From Mauremys mutica (Eukaryota; Chordata; Testudines; Geoemydidae), in NCBI RefSeq assembly GCF_020497125.1, contig NC_059087.1:14231925-14295924 (forward strand): a DNA stretch of 64,000 bases, read 5' to 3'. Below, piece after piece: positions 12,606 to 24,945 of this stretch. How positions within the stretch are numbered: the first letter of the stretch is position 1; each line of letters starts with the position of its first letter. A program made the translations under genes and the position numbers. The notes under the pieces are model-generated. The model searched no databases and was not told the DNA's origin. It saw nothing but the letters and a program-made list of their open reading frames with translations.

Positions 12606-13975
12606 TCACTTGACGTGACACTGTGTATCTGCTGGTTAAAAAACAAAGCATGAGCTAGTCTAACGTTGTTACCGCAGGCACAGGAATCGCTCTCCGTGTA
12701 ATTGTAGTGTCTGGTGTGAAATAGTCCAAGAAAAGTCCCATCAGCTGCAGTGCGACAGAGCTTATTTTATCGCAGCTTTTATTTTATAAAGACTTGCGAG
12801 ACGCAAACGTATCAACAAAAATAACTGCCCCCAAAATCTACAGGGCGGTTGCAGTCAAGCGTCTCCCAGAGGATACTCCTTGGCTATACCTAGAGCTACT
12901 TTTTGGGTATTGTTTTTTTTTAAACTTCCTCCCAGACCCTCAAAACACAAACACTTAACCGCACAGTGGTGTTTCCTAATAAAAAATTAGTTCCTTCTTG
13001 TTGTTGTTTTTTTGGAAAGACATTCACTCTATATGTCCCAGCTGTCCTTTCTCAGCTGAGTCCATTCATAACCTACTTCCAGCAGTGCTACCTATTGGGA
13101 AATTCATTAACATGTGGATTATTTTCTTAATAAACTCATTCCTGTTGCCAATTTGTGTTCTTTTAAAAGAAATACACTGTAAGGTTCAGCGCAACTTATG
13201 CCAAAATAGTGTTTTCTGCTCTTGTGCTCTCTCTGTTGGTTCTTCAGGAGTTATACCACAACAGATATTGGTGTAATCTGGCTTGATCCCACTGAAGCGC
13301 ATGGAGCTTCAAAGATTTACCCCACCTGAGAATCTAGCCCATTAAACTCAGAGCTATGCTCACATCATCAGAGTTGCTGGTTTGGAAAACAAACAAAAAG
13401 AGGCATACTGATTTCTAGATGCATTAGAAACACAGGAAATAATTCCCCCAAAATGTAAATGCAAGAAAATATATAGAAAAAAAATCATGTTTATATTCAA
13501 GCTTCTAGAAGGAAATTACAAACAATGGAGAGTAAACAAAACACAATGAAATGAAAGCACTCGACAATCTATTTTTAAAATGTCCTTGAGCACAGAACTT
13601 GCTTAATGGTTTTTCACCATTTGCTCACTTCAGGGATCTCAGATTGATTTCCATGCAAATTGTTTCCCTGTACGTTGAACTGCATAGGAGCTAGAATGAC
13701 AGTCCTTAATGGATCTGGCAGCCACTGCAGGAGACTTCAACACTCTGTAACGTTGCAACAACCAAGAACGTTATTCAAATTAAACTGCTAATGCTCCCAA
13801 GCCTAGAGCGAGCTCATCACTGGAATTCTTTGGCTCTCGTCACTGAGAAAATCTCATTTACAAGCTTTGGGAAGTAGCGTGCAGTGTAATAGCGCTGCTG
13901 TTTGCACTGCAGCATACTCTCCCTGTGGGAAATCCCTCATGTAAAGACATCCATGTTGCCATCAAAATGCCTTAC

Positions 13976-14150
13976 CAGCCAGTGTTGAACTCAACATGAG
14001 CATCGAAGAAACCAACGATGGGAGAAGTTGCTGCTTTCCAGCCTTGGATTCTGGCTCGAATCAGTCCTTCCCGTTTGTTATTGCGTACTATCTTCACCAG
14101 GCCTGGGTATCTCTTATTGACATACTGGTCCAGATTAAACTTCAGCTCAA
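13976..14150 (-). CDS. GALNT9: GALNT9 exon 4 (catalytic domain with DxH motif)
   Basis: Third GALNT9 exon, 175 bp: two bases finishing a Val codon, 57 codons, then TG of a Trp codon. The acceptor is TCTTTTTTACAG and the donor is GTAAGG. The peptide runs ELKFNLDQYVNKRYPGLVKI, then KREGLIRARIQGWKAA, and ends FFDAHVEFNTG(W). DAH at 14004-13996 is the DxH motif, whose Asp and His bind the catalytic Mn2+ in GALNT enzymes; it is intact. REGLIRAR is the usual family motif preceding it. The open frame runs through the donor only because GTAAGG supplies an in-frame TAA. The next exon should start with G completing Trp and then AEP; I did not find it left of this point. No frame damage is seen in any of the three exons, so the gene looks functional. 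Confidence 0.95.
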
Positions 14151-14383
14151 CTGTAAAAAAGACACACACATGCTCTCAAAAGAGATTTCCACTGAGAATA
14201 TATACTCACCACATATTATTTTATTTAAATATGATTTACCCTGGAACAAACATTTTTAAGCCCATGGACACAAAAATAATTCTGAGGCTGAGACTTTCCC
14301 AAACAATTGGCCTTATTCCGAGGGGTGCTAGGCATGTGCAGCTTCCACTGATGTACATGGGCCCAGTTCTAAGGTCTTGGCTT

Positions 14384-14472
14384 GGCCCAAATTCTGTTCT
14401 GAGTTATAGTGATGTAAACCCAGAGTAATCCCATGCAAATCAATGGTGTTACTCTGGACTAAGATCAGATTT
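14384..14472. repeat. Palindromic repeat, type A relic
   Basis: GGCCCAAATTCTGTTCTGAG, AACCCAGAGTAATCCCATGC, then GGTGTTACTCTGGACTAAGA, the decayed complement. Confidence 0.6.
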
Positions 14473-14657
14473 TATACACTGACTTTTACAGGCATTTTGC
14501 CTAAATAAGACCCTCAGTATTGGGCCACTTGGGAATTTGCAGATGACTCAGCACTGCTCAGGATTTTCTCCAATGTTTAGAGAACATCGAGTTTCAATTA
14601 GTTTCAAAATAACGATTACTGTGCAAGTCCCCAAACAACTTCTGACAGTCTCTGTGA

Positions 14658-14772
14658 GCCTGATTCTGATCACCCACCGGCGCAACTCAATTGTCATCAG
14701 TGTTGTTACTCTTGATTTACACCAGTCAACAAGAGTCTTTCCATTGACTTCAATGGGCTTTAGATTGGGCCT
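14658..14772. repeat. Palindromic repeat, type A relic
   Basis: GCCTGATTCTGATCACCC at the left, TTGATTTACACCAGTC and CCATTGACTTCAATGGGC at the right, ending TTTAGATTGGGCC. Confidence 0.6.
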
Positions 14773-15238
14773 TAAGAAAGATCAGAAGCAGGCCCCGAGT
14801 TTAAGGGTTTGCACTTAAACGTAATTCAGAAGCCCTCTCCCCCAAACCATCCTCTTAAAATGGAATCTGATACTGTATATCTAAACAGTCCCCTTCCCAT
14901 CTGTGTCACTTTCCACTCATTCACCTACATGTGATTCAGAACTCATAAGCCATGCTACTCGCCTTCACTTCAATACATTTATAAATGGATTAATTATGAA
15001 TAAAGAGCTTTGTACTTTAAAAAGTTCAGCCTGGTCTATTATTATTACTACACTACATTTTATTTACCATACTTTCTTTTTTTAAATGCTAGATAAACTT
15101 GTAGTGGCTTATGTGATATTAGAGTCCTCCATTCTCATGGCTTATGTTAGAGATAGGAACAATTTCCAGACAGATCAAAGGATCTGGTTAATCTTCAGCA
15201 GTGGAGACTAGCCACAAAAGCTGCCTCAGCGACACTGG

Positions 15239-15332
15239 GTCAGATTCTGCTCTGTTATATTCATGTAAATCCCGAGTAACTCCACTAAATGATTCTATAC
15301 CTACATTGGTATAACTGAGAGCAGAATCTGAT
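15239..15332. repeat. Palindromic repeat, type A
   Basis: GTCAGATTCTGCTCTGTTAT pairs with ATAACTGAGAGCAGAATCTGATC; the centre has CGAGTAACTCCACTAAATG. Confidence 0.65.
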
Positions 15333-15810
15333 CAAGTACTTCCAGGTCTTTTTTTTTTTTTTTTTTTGGTTTCTCTTTTGAGGTTCCTGAGAAAGAGAAG
15401 TATCTGAATACAGGAAGGTTCAAATTGCTGGGCTTTCAAGAAAATGCGACACTTGAGATCTTATTCTAAGTGGAGCTATCTTAAGATGTGATATGCATCC
15501 TAGAGCTTGAAATAAGCAGAAAATACCTAAAACATAACAGAAAAATGCACTGTTTGCTGATTTAAACTCTTCTAATCTATTAAGAGAGCTACTAACCTAC
15601 TTAAGCCATAATGACTGTTTACACCTCAAATATCATGCTGACCTACATTTTGAATTCTAAGAAATTATATTAGTTAACACACATGCTATTTTTGTATTAG
15701 TTAATTATATTACTTTACTGTTAGACTGGCTTTGTACGTATTCTTGTAGTATGATTCTTGCACTCCAATTACTAGCTGTTGAGTACCAAAAAAAATAAAA
15801 GTTTCAGAAC

Positions 15811-15913
15811 TGGAATCAGATCTCAGTTACACCAAGGTAAACTGGGAACAATTCCATTCATTTCACCGGAATTGTGTCCAATTTATCCCAGTGTAAATGA
15901 AAACAGAATATAA
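15811..15913. repeat. Palindromic repeat, type A relic
   Basis: GGAATCAGATCTCAGTTACA with CCAAGGTAAACTGGGA; the right half has TTTATCCCAGTGTAAATG. Confidence 0.55.
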
Positions 15914-16513
15914 CCTTAAAGAGAGTCAGCAACTCTGAATTCCTTTGTAAGTATAATTGCTTTATTTAATCTTCTGAGCTAATAATCGACACATTGTCCT
16001 GAATCTGGAAGTTTGGGGGATCAAATAAACTGTCTGATCCTTTTTTTTTTTTTAAATAGACAACTTTGGTGAAGGTTTATTTTCTATCAAGAATTTTATG
16101 CAAGAGACTTAAATATATTAAGTTCTACTGTACGGCCTCACTCATGTTAGTTAAGTTGTTACACACGTGAGTCAATGGGACTTTGCACATGAGTAGCTTC
16201 TTGCCAGCGTGACTGAGTTTTGTATACCTGGAGTCGCTGGGCCAGCTCCACCACTGACGCAAACTGGATCATAGCTAAGGGATTTACATCCTCTGAGGAT
16301 CTGGGCCATTATTTATAAAACTGTAGTTAGGTTTCTGACATTCCTCCTCTCAGCTATTTCAGATGTGTTCAGATTAGGCTTGTTCCATTCAAACTTTGGA
16401 AAAGTACATTTAAATGAGAAGTAACTAAATTATTTCAATTTACAATTTAATCTCATTACAAAACACAGGATAAAACACTTAAGAGATAAAAAGCAGGTGT
16501 TAATGACATTCAC

Positions 16514-16680
16514 CGTTATCACTGTTGTCATCCACCAGAATGATCTCCTTGAGCAAATGGGATGGGGTATGGTTCACAACACTGTGCACTGAGCGCAAGA
16601 TGACAGACAGAGCCTCGTTTACAAAAATAAAGACCACCGAGATCTGGGGCAGGTCATCGGAATAGATCATCTGTTTGCAC
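16514..16680 (-). CDS. GALNT9: GALNT9 exon 3 (start of GT-A catalytic domain)
   Basis: Second of three GALNT9 exons seen. It is 167 bp: one base completing the Lys codon split by the upstream intron, 55 codons, then one base of a Val codon. The acceptor is TTCTCTCCAG and the donor is GTGAAT. The peptide begins [20 protein letters not shown] and ends [11 protein letters not shown]. This is the opening beta-alpha-beta of the GT-A fold: the [19 protein letters not shown] segment and the ILVDDNSDN segment correspond to the UDP-binding half of the glycosyltransferase-2 fold. Reading phase joins exactly to exon 2 (AA|G) and exon 4 (G|TT), which supports the splice sites. [13 protein letters not shown] is shared by the GALNT8/9/17/18 subgroup. 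It lies near residues 140-195. Confidence 0.95.
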
Positions 16681-18568
16681 CTGGAGAGAACAAGGTGAGA
16701 ACTAGAACCCAGTAAGAGACAGATATTAAACATGCAGAAGATTGGATTTCATCTCTCTCCTCCCCAGCATTTGAACACAAAGTACTTGTTCATTCTGAGC
16801 TATTGTAATGAACGGCATTCCCCAGGTACACACCATTTGGGTACGAATGAAGACCATTTTAGCCCTGAAGAAAAATCACCTAGTTAAGTGCTGCTAACAT
16901 TTAATCACCTTAATGACAACAGAACCATATATTTGCATATGCCTGCACGTAGGCAGAAGTGGTAGAGGATTTTAGCTGCAGCAAGGTTAAAATTATCTCA
17001 TACAAAATGAAATGCTGTACAATTTATATGTTTTACTCAGACTCCAGAAACAGGTGAAAACAAGACATTAAGGACCATGGCTCACTTCTGCTTATGAAGT
17101 CAATTGACTTAAAAGAAATTTGGCTCAAGCCCCATATTTTACTGGCCTAAAAGTAGATCTCAAAATTATACCCAATATTTTTCATGTGAACCCCATTTAT
17201 ACCCAAGCTAGCACCATATTTTCCCATGCAAACAAGAATTTGCACCCACAAATGTTATTTGTGCAGCTGTCCAGCTTGCAAACAAATGGATGTATTTACA
17301 AAACTTATCTCCTCAATTTGTGAGACCATATTTACAAATCAGTCCCTAAATGAAGTTTTGGATAAAGCAAAGAAAGCCTGGAATAAATACTGGTTCATTC
17401 CTGCCCTCCACAGACCATTCTCTCATTTCCTCTGCAGTTGCTATGCTCATTTTTATAGACTACTGAGACCTACGTTGTGGATTAATTGTCTACACCAGCA
17501 CAGTGAATTCAATGCAAGACAAGGTTATTGCTGTGAATTAAACTCGTTGCTTCTGTTGAAAATACAGAAATAAAGTACTTTGGTGGGATCGGAAAACGTG
17601 AATTTTTGCAAAAGGTGCGAAACCTCTCCCACGCCTACTTGAAAATACGTGCTAGCTCAGCTGCTCTGCTGCATGAGTTCCCTAAGGCACACTCTTCTGA
17701 GCATTGTGAGCTCCCTTTTTGTGCATTGGTCTCAGCGATGAGGTCAGTCAGAGAAGAAAACAAAAGTGCATCTAATACAGTGCAAGAAATGCAACAAAAT
17801 ACAATGCTTCCAAAGCCTTAAAGTCAAAAGGAACAAATACTCATTCATATGCCCACCCTATGCAAACAGGCGGGTTTGACAGTGATTATTGGGAGTTATC
17901 AGGTGGCAGCATTGCAAATGGCCTTTAGGTCTCTTTATCTGAATGGATCGGTATTGGAACTTGGAAAAATAATTATTAGCAGCTGTGATAGAGTGTTGGG
18001 TTTTTTTAAACAGCTGAGCACCATATCACTAATGAAGTCTGTCCTCCCTGCCTACATCTGTTCTGCCCTAGTACCTCTCTCGCTCTCTAAGGTGTGGGTG
18101 CTTCACACAGCAGGTGAGCGGCGCAGCCAGGAAGAGCGTCTATGTCTCCCAGTCAGCGCCCCTTCTGCGGTACCATTCTGCCTCATTTTACTGAAAATCT
18201 CTCCCGCTAACATAGACATGAACTTAAAAAATGACCTACATGTTCTCACAGCCAAAATTCACTCGCAATTATCACAGCAATTACGGAGCCTATCCTCTAA
18301 AATACGGCTAATGATACCATAGGAAATGACTTTTCCTGCTCTTGTCAAACTTTTTGACCTCTTTGCTCATCACTTCAGCATAATGATGACTTCTTTCTCC
18401 ACCATTAGCAGTTAGTTTTTTGGGGATGACAATGGTTTGACTGCTGGGTAACCTCTGGAAATCTGTTATGAATTTAAAAAATGAGCCGTTACTCATAATT
18501 TCTACTCATCCCAACTCTATTTTCTGTGAGACTGGGTGGCCGGGTCATCGATTACAGTGTTACCACAG

Positions 18569-19008
18569 GTTTCAGAGTAGCAGCCGTGTTAGTCTGTATC
18601 CGTAAAAAGAACAGGAGTACTTGTGGCACCTTAGGCCTGGTCTACACTACGGGGGTGGGTGGGGGGGGTTGGAACTAAGGTACGCAACTTCAGCTACGCG
18701 AATAGCGTAGCTGAAGTCGAACTACCTTAGTTCGAATTTCCTACCTGTCCAGACGCCGCGGAATCTAACTCCGCGGCTCCCCTGTCGACTCCGCCACCGC
18801 CGTTCGCGGTGGTGGAGTTCCGGAGTCGACGGGAGCGCGTTCGGAGTTCGAACTATCGCGTCTAGATTAGACGCGATAGTTCGAACTCCGAGCAGTCGAA
18901 CTCTCCGCGTCAACCCGGTGGGTAAGTATGGACCTACCCTTAGAGACTAACAAATTTATATGCTGAAATAAATTTGTTAATCTCTAAGGTGCCACAAGTA
19001 CTCCTGTT
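18569..19008. mobile_element. Penelope-like fragment, inverted duplicate, split by a MITE
   Basis: Starts GTTTCAGAGTAGCAGCC on the plus strand. After the MITE it turns back on itself: ACAAATTTATATGCTGAAA is followed by ATAAATTTGTTAATCTCTAA, running back to ACTCCTGT. It is bounded by an exact 13-bp direct repeat AGTGTTACCACAG at 18556-18568 and 19009-19021. Without the MITE it is about 131 bp. It is truncated before the ribozyme-like part. Confidence 0.8.
18634..18939. mobile_element. TTA-flanked MITE (PIF/Harbinger-like) inside a Penelope-like fragment
   Basis: 306 bp starting GGCCTGGTCTACACT and ending ATGGACCTACCC, with TTA on both sides (18631-18633, 18940-18942). Removing it and one TTA restores the host sequence GGCACCTTAGAGACTAAC, so TTA is a true 3-bp duplication. 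The interior has two hairpins, including a 49-nt one at 18842-18890 with 23-bp arms. TTA duplications and GGC/GGG ends fit PIF/Harbinger. Confidence 0.88.
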
Positions 19009-19398
19009 AGTGTTACCACAGCTACTTATAGCCCACATGCCAGTGATCTGTGCTATAAAGACCACTGAGCATAGCTTTTGTGTAAGCAGCAATCTGGTGT
19101 TGTCTAAAAGTAACTTGGACAAGAGCAGAGTATTGCAAGAGCTTTGAAAGTTCTACTAGTTAAAGCTGCCTTTCTTCGGGCCCAGTTCTCCTTTCACTTA
19201 TACCAACATGTATCAGAAGTCAATCAGGATCATTATTTTAAAATGCAGCAGCACGCAGGGTCGCCAGATGAAAAGTATGGAATATGCTGGATTTCCCACT
19301 ATGGGGCATGGGATCCTGCACGCACCTTGAAGGGTTTCACGGGGTATTCAGTGAAAGCATGCAATAGAATAGCAGGACCTGTAAATAAAGGTATCATG

Positions 19399-19500
19399 GG
19401 TCTGATTCTGATCTTGTTTACACTGCTCCCAAATCAAGAGCAACTCCAGAATCAATTGGGTTATACAGGTGTCATGCTCATGTGAGATCCAAATTAGGCC
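19399..19500. repeat. Palindromic repeat, type A relic
   Basis: GGGTCTGATTCTGATCTTGT, AGAGCAACTCCAGAATCAAT, TTATACAGGTGTCATGC and GAGATCCAAATTAGGCC. Confidence 0.55.
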
Positions 19501-19661
19501 AAAAGTTCCTGATACAGGAGTAACTATGCCAGTGAGATGATGTAATGCTAGCTTGAGAGTGATTATATGTTAATACCTGTGTTAAGCCTCTGAGCAGATT
19601 CAATGAGACCTAGGTGTTTCATAAACCTTAAGTAGAGTAGGACTGAGCTGAGTGGCTTAGA

Positions 19662-19850
19662 GAGAAAAGATGGTGCAGTGGTTAGGGCATTAACTTAGTA
19701 TGTGGGAGAGCTGGATTTAATTCTTTGCTCCGCCACTGGGTTCCTATGTGTCTTTAGGCAAATCACTTAGCCTCTCTGTGCCTCAGTTCTGTAAAATGGG
19801 GATAATAGCACTTATGAGGTGCTCAGATACCACAGAAACAGGGCCATAAA
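19662..19850 (+). mobile_element. MIR-like tRNA-derived SINE
   Basis: GTGCAGTGGTTAGGGCATTA head, CTCCGCCACTGGGTTCC, CTCTGTGCCTCAGTTCTG, AAATGGGGATAATAGCAC. Confidence 0.88.
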
Positions 19851-21335
19851 AGTACAGTAAATAGAGTGCTCATGAAAGTAAACTAAAAAGAGCTGTTTCT
19901 TCCCTCTGTGCCAGGCCCAAAGGTTTACTGAAGATTACACAGCATCCAAAGTTATACTGGCCCTGAAATGGAGCAATTACTTCCCCAAAGCCCAGTGGGT
20001 AAGGAAGGTCAGCTCAAAAAAAAGAGGTGCCACCAATCTGAGATTTCCCTCCTCGCTTTGAGCTACTGGCAGAGAAAGGATCGGAAGAGCAGGCAAAGCT
20101 GTGATGGGCTGCCTTGCCAACCTGGGATGGCTTGCCAGGGAAGGAGGGAGATAAAGAGGATTTGGAGAGATGACGGCTAAATTGGAGATGTGTTGTAAAA
20201 TCTACAGCTAGCCCAGGAAAAGAGAGACGCCAATGAAGACGTAACATCTTTACATGCATGCCACTCGCATGGAGGGGAATCCCAAACAGAAGAGCTGCCC
20301 CTTGTTCTTCACCGTGCACCCTCGCCACAACTTTGGTTTGAAACCGATTTCTGTTTACTTTACAGTCCCACTTATGACCGTGGCTCACAGCAAATGATAG
20401 ACGCATAAAATCTAGTGCAAGGCTCAGACGACCTTAGCCTGGGATATTCAAATAATCTTCCTTCACCTTCTGGTCCTGATCATTTGCTGAGTTTTTCAAT
20501 AGCTGGTTTACTGATAGGCCTGAAACACCATAAGCACCAAGCTGTTTTTATACCCTAGCTGTCAAGTTCAGTGCCAGCTAAGATTCCACATGAAAAAACA
20601 AGCAAATACAATCCTAAAACAAAACCTCTCCATTTGATCCCTCTGCTTCTCACTGGACTGGGTGCTTAAATTAATGCATTATTATCTGACAGCAATTTCT
20701 TTTGCTCACTTTTACGAGGATGTTTTCTTGTCTCAGTGCTTACTTTGTGGTGTGCAGTGGGACACTATTAAAAAACACTCTGTTAAGATAAAATTGGTTT
20801 CTTTTGGAGTGAGTCATTGATGTCAATTGAAATACTAACTTTCCTTCAATGAATTCTTTTACCTCTATTAACAGAACATTTCTGGAAAGCAGTGTTTTGC
20901 CTCTAAATGAAAAGATTGATCTAACATACTAGAAAATCTTCTCACTTTATGATGGCTCTTGCACTGCATGTTCTTCAGGAGTGGCTAGACAAAGTGGAAA
21001 TATTTGTTGTTACTGTGGCTAAGCACTGCTCTGAAGTGTCTAGAAATGGCTAAAAGCCAGTATATGAATTACTTCTCCTTGCACCTGTCATAGACCCAAT
21101 ATTCCCCAAATCCCAATATGGCATGCTTTTGTAAAACTGAGGATGAATGCTAGGGGATGTTCTCTGGTTTGGTTATTTCAAAGCCCAGGTTAGGAACCCA
21201 TAAGGGACTTCCTCTTAACGTTACTTAGAGCTCAACACCAGAATATCTTCTCCACCCCAAAAATAATTTTCATGCAGTTTCCCCCTCATGTTATGCCAGT
21301 TTCCCAATATACCAACTTTCTTCCAATAGCTAGAG

Positions 21336-21647
21336 CAATGGTGCCCAAACTTTACCTCTTGCTCCCTCCTTACCGCGAAAGGAATGTGTCCGTGCCCACC
21401 CCCTGGATTGGGGACCCGAGCCGCGGCCCAGGGGCCAGAGCTGAGGGACGGGGCCAGGGCTGGGGACCTGCAGCCGGGAACGGAGCAAGGGGCAGGGCCG
21501 GAGCGGAGCTGGGGGAAGAGCAGGGCAGGGTGGCACTCCCACACCAACTCCCATGGGGGTGGCCTAGGCCCCACCATGCCCCTTCCCCCCCCAAATGTTC
21601 CTCTGTGCCCCCTGACAGAGGCATGCCCCATAGTTTGGGGACCACTG
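21336..21647. mobile_element. Degraded hAT MITE
   Basis: Ends CAATGGTGCCCAAACTTT and AGTTTGGGGACCACTG are diverged versions of the CAGTGGTTCCCAAACTTT terminus. The flanks AGCTAGAG (21328-21335) and TTCTAGAG (21648-21655) match at 6 of 8 bases. The interior is GC-rich. Confidence 0.75.
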
Positions 21648-22504
21648 TTCTAGAGTCTAAATTCAGCTGCAGAAACATATGCAGGCTGTTTGCTTTACAG
21701 ACCAACCTCAATACCTCATGGCAGTAACAGAAACTTTAACCAAAAACTAGTACACATTAAAAATCAGGCCAATCAGAAAGCAAATGATCATTGGTACTCC
21801 AAAGCAAAAAAGGAGAAGGAAAGCTTCCTTTATCTGGACCTCCTTTCCCTGCTCTCTTTGGCTCCAGCAGCATTTGATCCAGTCTTTTATTTTCTGTCTT
21901 CCAAATCATTTTCAGCTACTCCATTTTCTGAGGGGCTAACACCACTGGGAATTACCAGAGAAAGAAAACCTTTCCTAGTCTCTTTCCCCCTCTTTCTGTA
22001 TATCTGCTAGCATCAGAATGAGTTTTGCTTGCAGACATTAATACGCTGAGTTTCAGAATGGATTAGGCAATATACTTAGAGTTTTCTGACAGCTTTACCC
22101 TCCAGGAAGAAATGCAAATGGAATTAAAGTTGCTTCATGAATCTTTAAAGTATTTAATAGAGAATGTGCTCTTTCCAAGGAACCAGTAGGATGGGTACTA
22201 CTGTGGGTTTATCTCTTGCTTTTCAGCTGCAGATGGATCTAATGTACATGCAGAAACTTGGCTCCTAATTCCAGCAACAAAAGGAAAAAACATCACCACT
22301 CCTTGCAGAACTTCTGAAGGGATTAGATTTCATCCTTTTCAAGACAAGGCAGGGCGGGGGCCAGAGGAGTAGAGAATCACTATCAAATGGCAAATGAAAA
22401 AGACAAGAAATGGAACAAGAGAACTAGCATCAATAAAGAGACTTTTAATGATTGGATATGTGCATATTTTGCCCCCAGTCTAATCCCAAAGAAGTTAAAC
22501 AGGT

Positions 22505-22592
22505 CCTTATGTTTCAACACACAAATGCTCCCCATTACTTCAAGTGAATTACTCATGTGCATAAACTTAAGCATGTGTTAAGTGCTTTGCTA
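22505..22592. repeat. Palindromic repeat, type B, half copy
   Basis: CATTACTTCAAGTGAATTAC, TCATGTGCATAAACTTAAGC and ATGTGTTAAGTGCTTTGC are one arm of the type B family. Confidence 0.55.
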
Positions 22593-22694
22593 GCCTCTGG
22601 CCATAGGGGGGATGTCAGAAATGCTGAGAAAAAGGGGGGGAGGAGTGAAGAAAAAGAGGGTGGGGGGAAACAAGTAAGAAAGTTCTGCATATAG

Positions 22695-22765
22695 AATCAG
22701 GGAAACAAAGAAATGTAGAGCTGGAATGGAGCTTGAGGAGTTATCAAGTCCAGCCCCCTGTTCTG
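22695..22765 (-). mobile_element. CR1 3' tip, reverse orientation
   Basis: ATAGAATCAGGGAAAC and TTATCAAGTCCAGCCCCCTG are the complement of the CR1 3' end, diverged. Confidence 0.5.
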
Positions 22766-23282
22766 GGGGAGATTACCTCCTCCCCCGCCACTCTCCCCCT
22801 TCTCCCCACAAATAAAACCTTCTCTCAGACAAGCCTGCCAACAATACGATTCTCCATCTTCAGTCCCTTCGGAACACACCCCAGTACCACATCGTTCGGA
22901 ATGTGTGTTTTTACATTTCCCCTTCAGGTTTTTCTTTTAGGGAGGATGTTAAAAAAAAGGGTCTCAGCTAGTTTAGATGTAGTGATTTTTTTGTGCGTGT
23001 ATGATGTGGACCCTCATCCAACAGGAAATGGACTAAGAGCACCTACTCATTCAATATAGGCACAATAAGCAGAGAGACACTTTTCAGATGCTAACACCTC
23101 TGAACTAATGAGCTTTGGTTTAGGAGTTAGCTCTAACTCTATTCAGCAACAAGGCTAATTATCGACTGTAGAACTGACTGCCTTTACGAATGCTGGATCT
23201 TTCCGACAAAGAATCCCAGTCCCATCCTAATTTTTCTAATAACCCTAATCAAAAATTATTATTCCTTCTGGTGGAAAGTACT

Positions 23283-23335
23283 GAATGCAGGGGACTGGAC
23301 TAGATGATTTCTTGAGGTCCCTTCCAGTCCTATGA
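23283..23335 (+). mobile_element. CR1 3' tip
   Basis: GGGGACTGGACTAGATGATT then GAGGTCCCTTCCAGTCCTAT is the standard CR1 3' terminal sequence, about 50 bp long. Confidence 0.7.
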
Positions 23336-24206
23336 TTGACTGCAGTATTCTACGACCATCTCTTCCTGTAGAATAATGAATTATTTTTTTCCTCTCCTGC
23401 TGAATTAGAATAAAGGGACAAAAATAATAAGCTAGTGAGTTCAAGATATGCTTCCGCTTTTTCCCACTGGATTGATATATAATATCAGAAGTTCCCATCA
23501 GTGTGAAGAAAGAGGTCCGATAACAAATCTCCTCTTAAAGGAGATGATTACATTTGACTTGGGGGAAGAAAGGGAAATCAGAGCCTCTTCAAGACTTTTG
23601 TTTTTAAAAACTAGAAATATTATGTCTGGAGGATTTTTTCCATATGGATAATCTTTTCCAAATCAGTATTGCCTGATAGGCCTCCTCTGTCTCAAGCCCC
23701 CTTTATCACTACAGAAGAAAATCAACACATTCTTCTTTCTCCACACTTCAATTTAGTTGGAGATGAGCAGATACAAGATAAGGAGCAATTCAGATCGATA
23801 ACAGTAAGATGACTTGTTATTCTAGACAGGTCCTCAGAGCCATTAGCTCAGCACTAATGATCCAAGTTCTTCCAAAATGGCAGCTGAAAATACTTTGTGC
23901 TTTTCCTACTCCGCAAACATCATTACATTCCTATCTGCTTTTTTACACTGAAGTATTTGACAACTCCATGTTGGCATTGACTGCTCTGTCCAGCCAGTTT
24001 TTGGAACACTGAACGACAATAGCATTTGTCCAATTAACTGAAGCTGACCCTTGTATCCTATCTCCTGATTCTTCCCTAAGAGCAAAGTCAATTACAGTGC
24101 TGAAAGAACTCAGTGTGATGCCAAAGGGATAAGGGTCTTTTGCTTCCTTTCCTGGATGCGGGAGATCATTGTTCATTGTGTGCATTATTCAAAGGAATCA
24201 CCTATA

Positions 24207-24417
24207 CAGTGGTTCTCAAACTTTTTGTGTTGGTCACCTCTTTCACATAGCAAGTCTCTGAGTGCGACCCCCCTAGGCACGGTGGGGCTGAGGCTGTCAG
24301 CCCTGGGCATGGCCATGCGTGGGGCTGACAGCTTCAGCTCTGCTGCCGGGGGCTGACAACCTCCATGGAACCACCTCGTGACCCCCTAAGTGGTCAGAGC
24401 CCCCAGTTTGGGAACCC
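24207..24417. mobile_element. Degraded hAT MITE
   Basis: Starts CAGTGGTTCTCAAACTTT and ends near CCCAGTTTGGGAACCCC, the decayed complement. The interior carries GC-rich sequence including an inverted GGGGCTGAGGCTGTCAGCCC-type segment. No exact target duplication is visible and the right end is a little uncertain. Confidence 0.7.
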
Positions 24418-24837
24418 CTATCAGGACTTCACGCTGACTAACACTGAGGATCTTGAAGTCATACCAATCATTTTCCAATACTAGACTTTCTGCTCCTCTT
24501 TTGAACTCTCTGGTTTTCTCAAGTACTAGTTTGCAGCCCTGTTACTCAACCAGGAACAAACCCTGCAGGCAAACGTTCAACACCCATGACCCTTCTTGCT
24601 CTTCAGTGAAATCTCTCCTTCTTGAAGCCTTTCAATGTTAATCCAGTACGGAAAGAAACATGTTCTAAAAAAATAATATCTCTAACAATGACTGCATATA
24701 CGAAGTGCCTGTTCCCTTTCTCTAACTCAAACCCCAGTCCTGCAAGGTGTGCCGTACAGGCAGACTTCTCTTTCCTACCAAGAGCCCCAGTGGGGCTCCG
24801 GATAGGTGAAAGGGTCTGCGCCCACGTTGCACTTTGT

Positions 24838-24945
24838 AGGATTTGGTTATTGGATTGTGAGCTCTTCAAACGGAGCTGTTGCTTCCTCTCCGTTTACTTC
24901 ATCACCCAGCACAATATGTCAGTGCTTAGTAAATAACTACCAAAA
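24838..24945 (+). repeat. MIR-type 3' tail relic
   Basis: GATTGTGAGCTCTTCAAACG and CACCCAGCACAATATG resemble the ATTGTAAGCTC...GCACAATGGGG tail. Confidence 0.5.

Larger units (their letters stand above)
1..13975 (-). other. GALNT9: GALNT9 intron downstream of exon 4 (partial)
   Basis: At least 13,975 bp beginning with donor GTAAGG; the acceptor lies outside the window. It holds two CR1 copies, four hAT elements and MIR fragments listed separately. 1-600, 2710-3350, 4770-6400, 6810-7680, 7820-8140, 9520-10150, 10640-11570 and 12620-13970 show no gene or clear element beyond short relics. Confidence 0.8.
14151..16513 (-). other. GALNT9: GALNT9 intron between exons 3 and 4
   Basis: A complete intron of 2,363 bp, GTGAAT...ACAG, phase 1. 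It contains four relics of a palindromic sauropsid repeat (14384-14472, 14658-14772, 15239-15332, 15811-15913) and T-rich runs at 15349-15367 and about 16042-16053. Nothing else is recognised. Confidence 0.9.

Noticed and set aside
19662..19740. tRNA-like sequence as a tRNA gene
   Set aside because: It is the head of a MIR-like SINE; no complete cloverleaf, and the MIR core follows directly.
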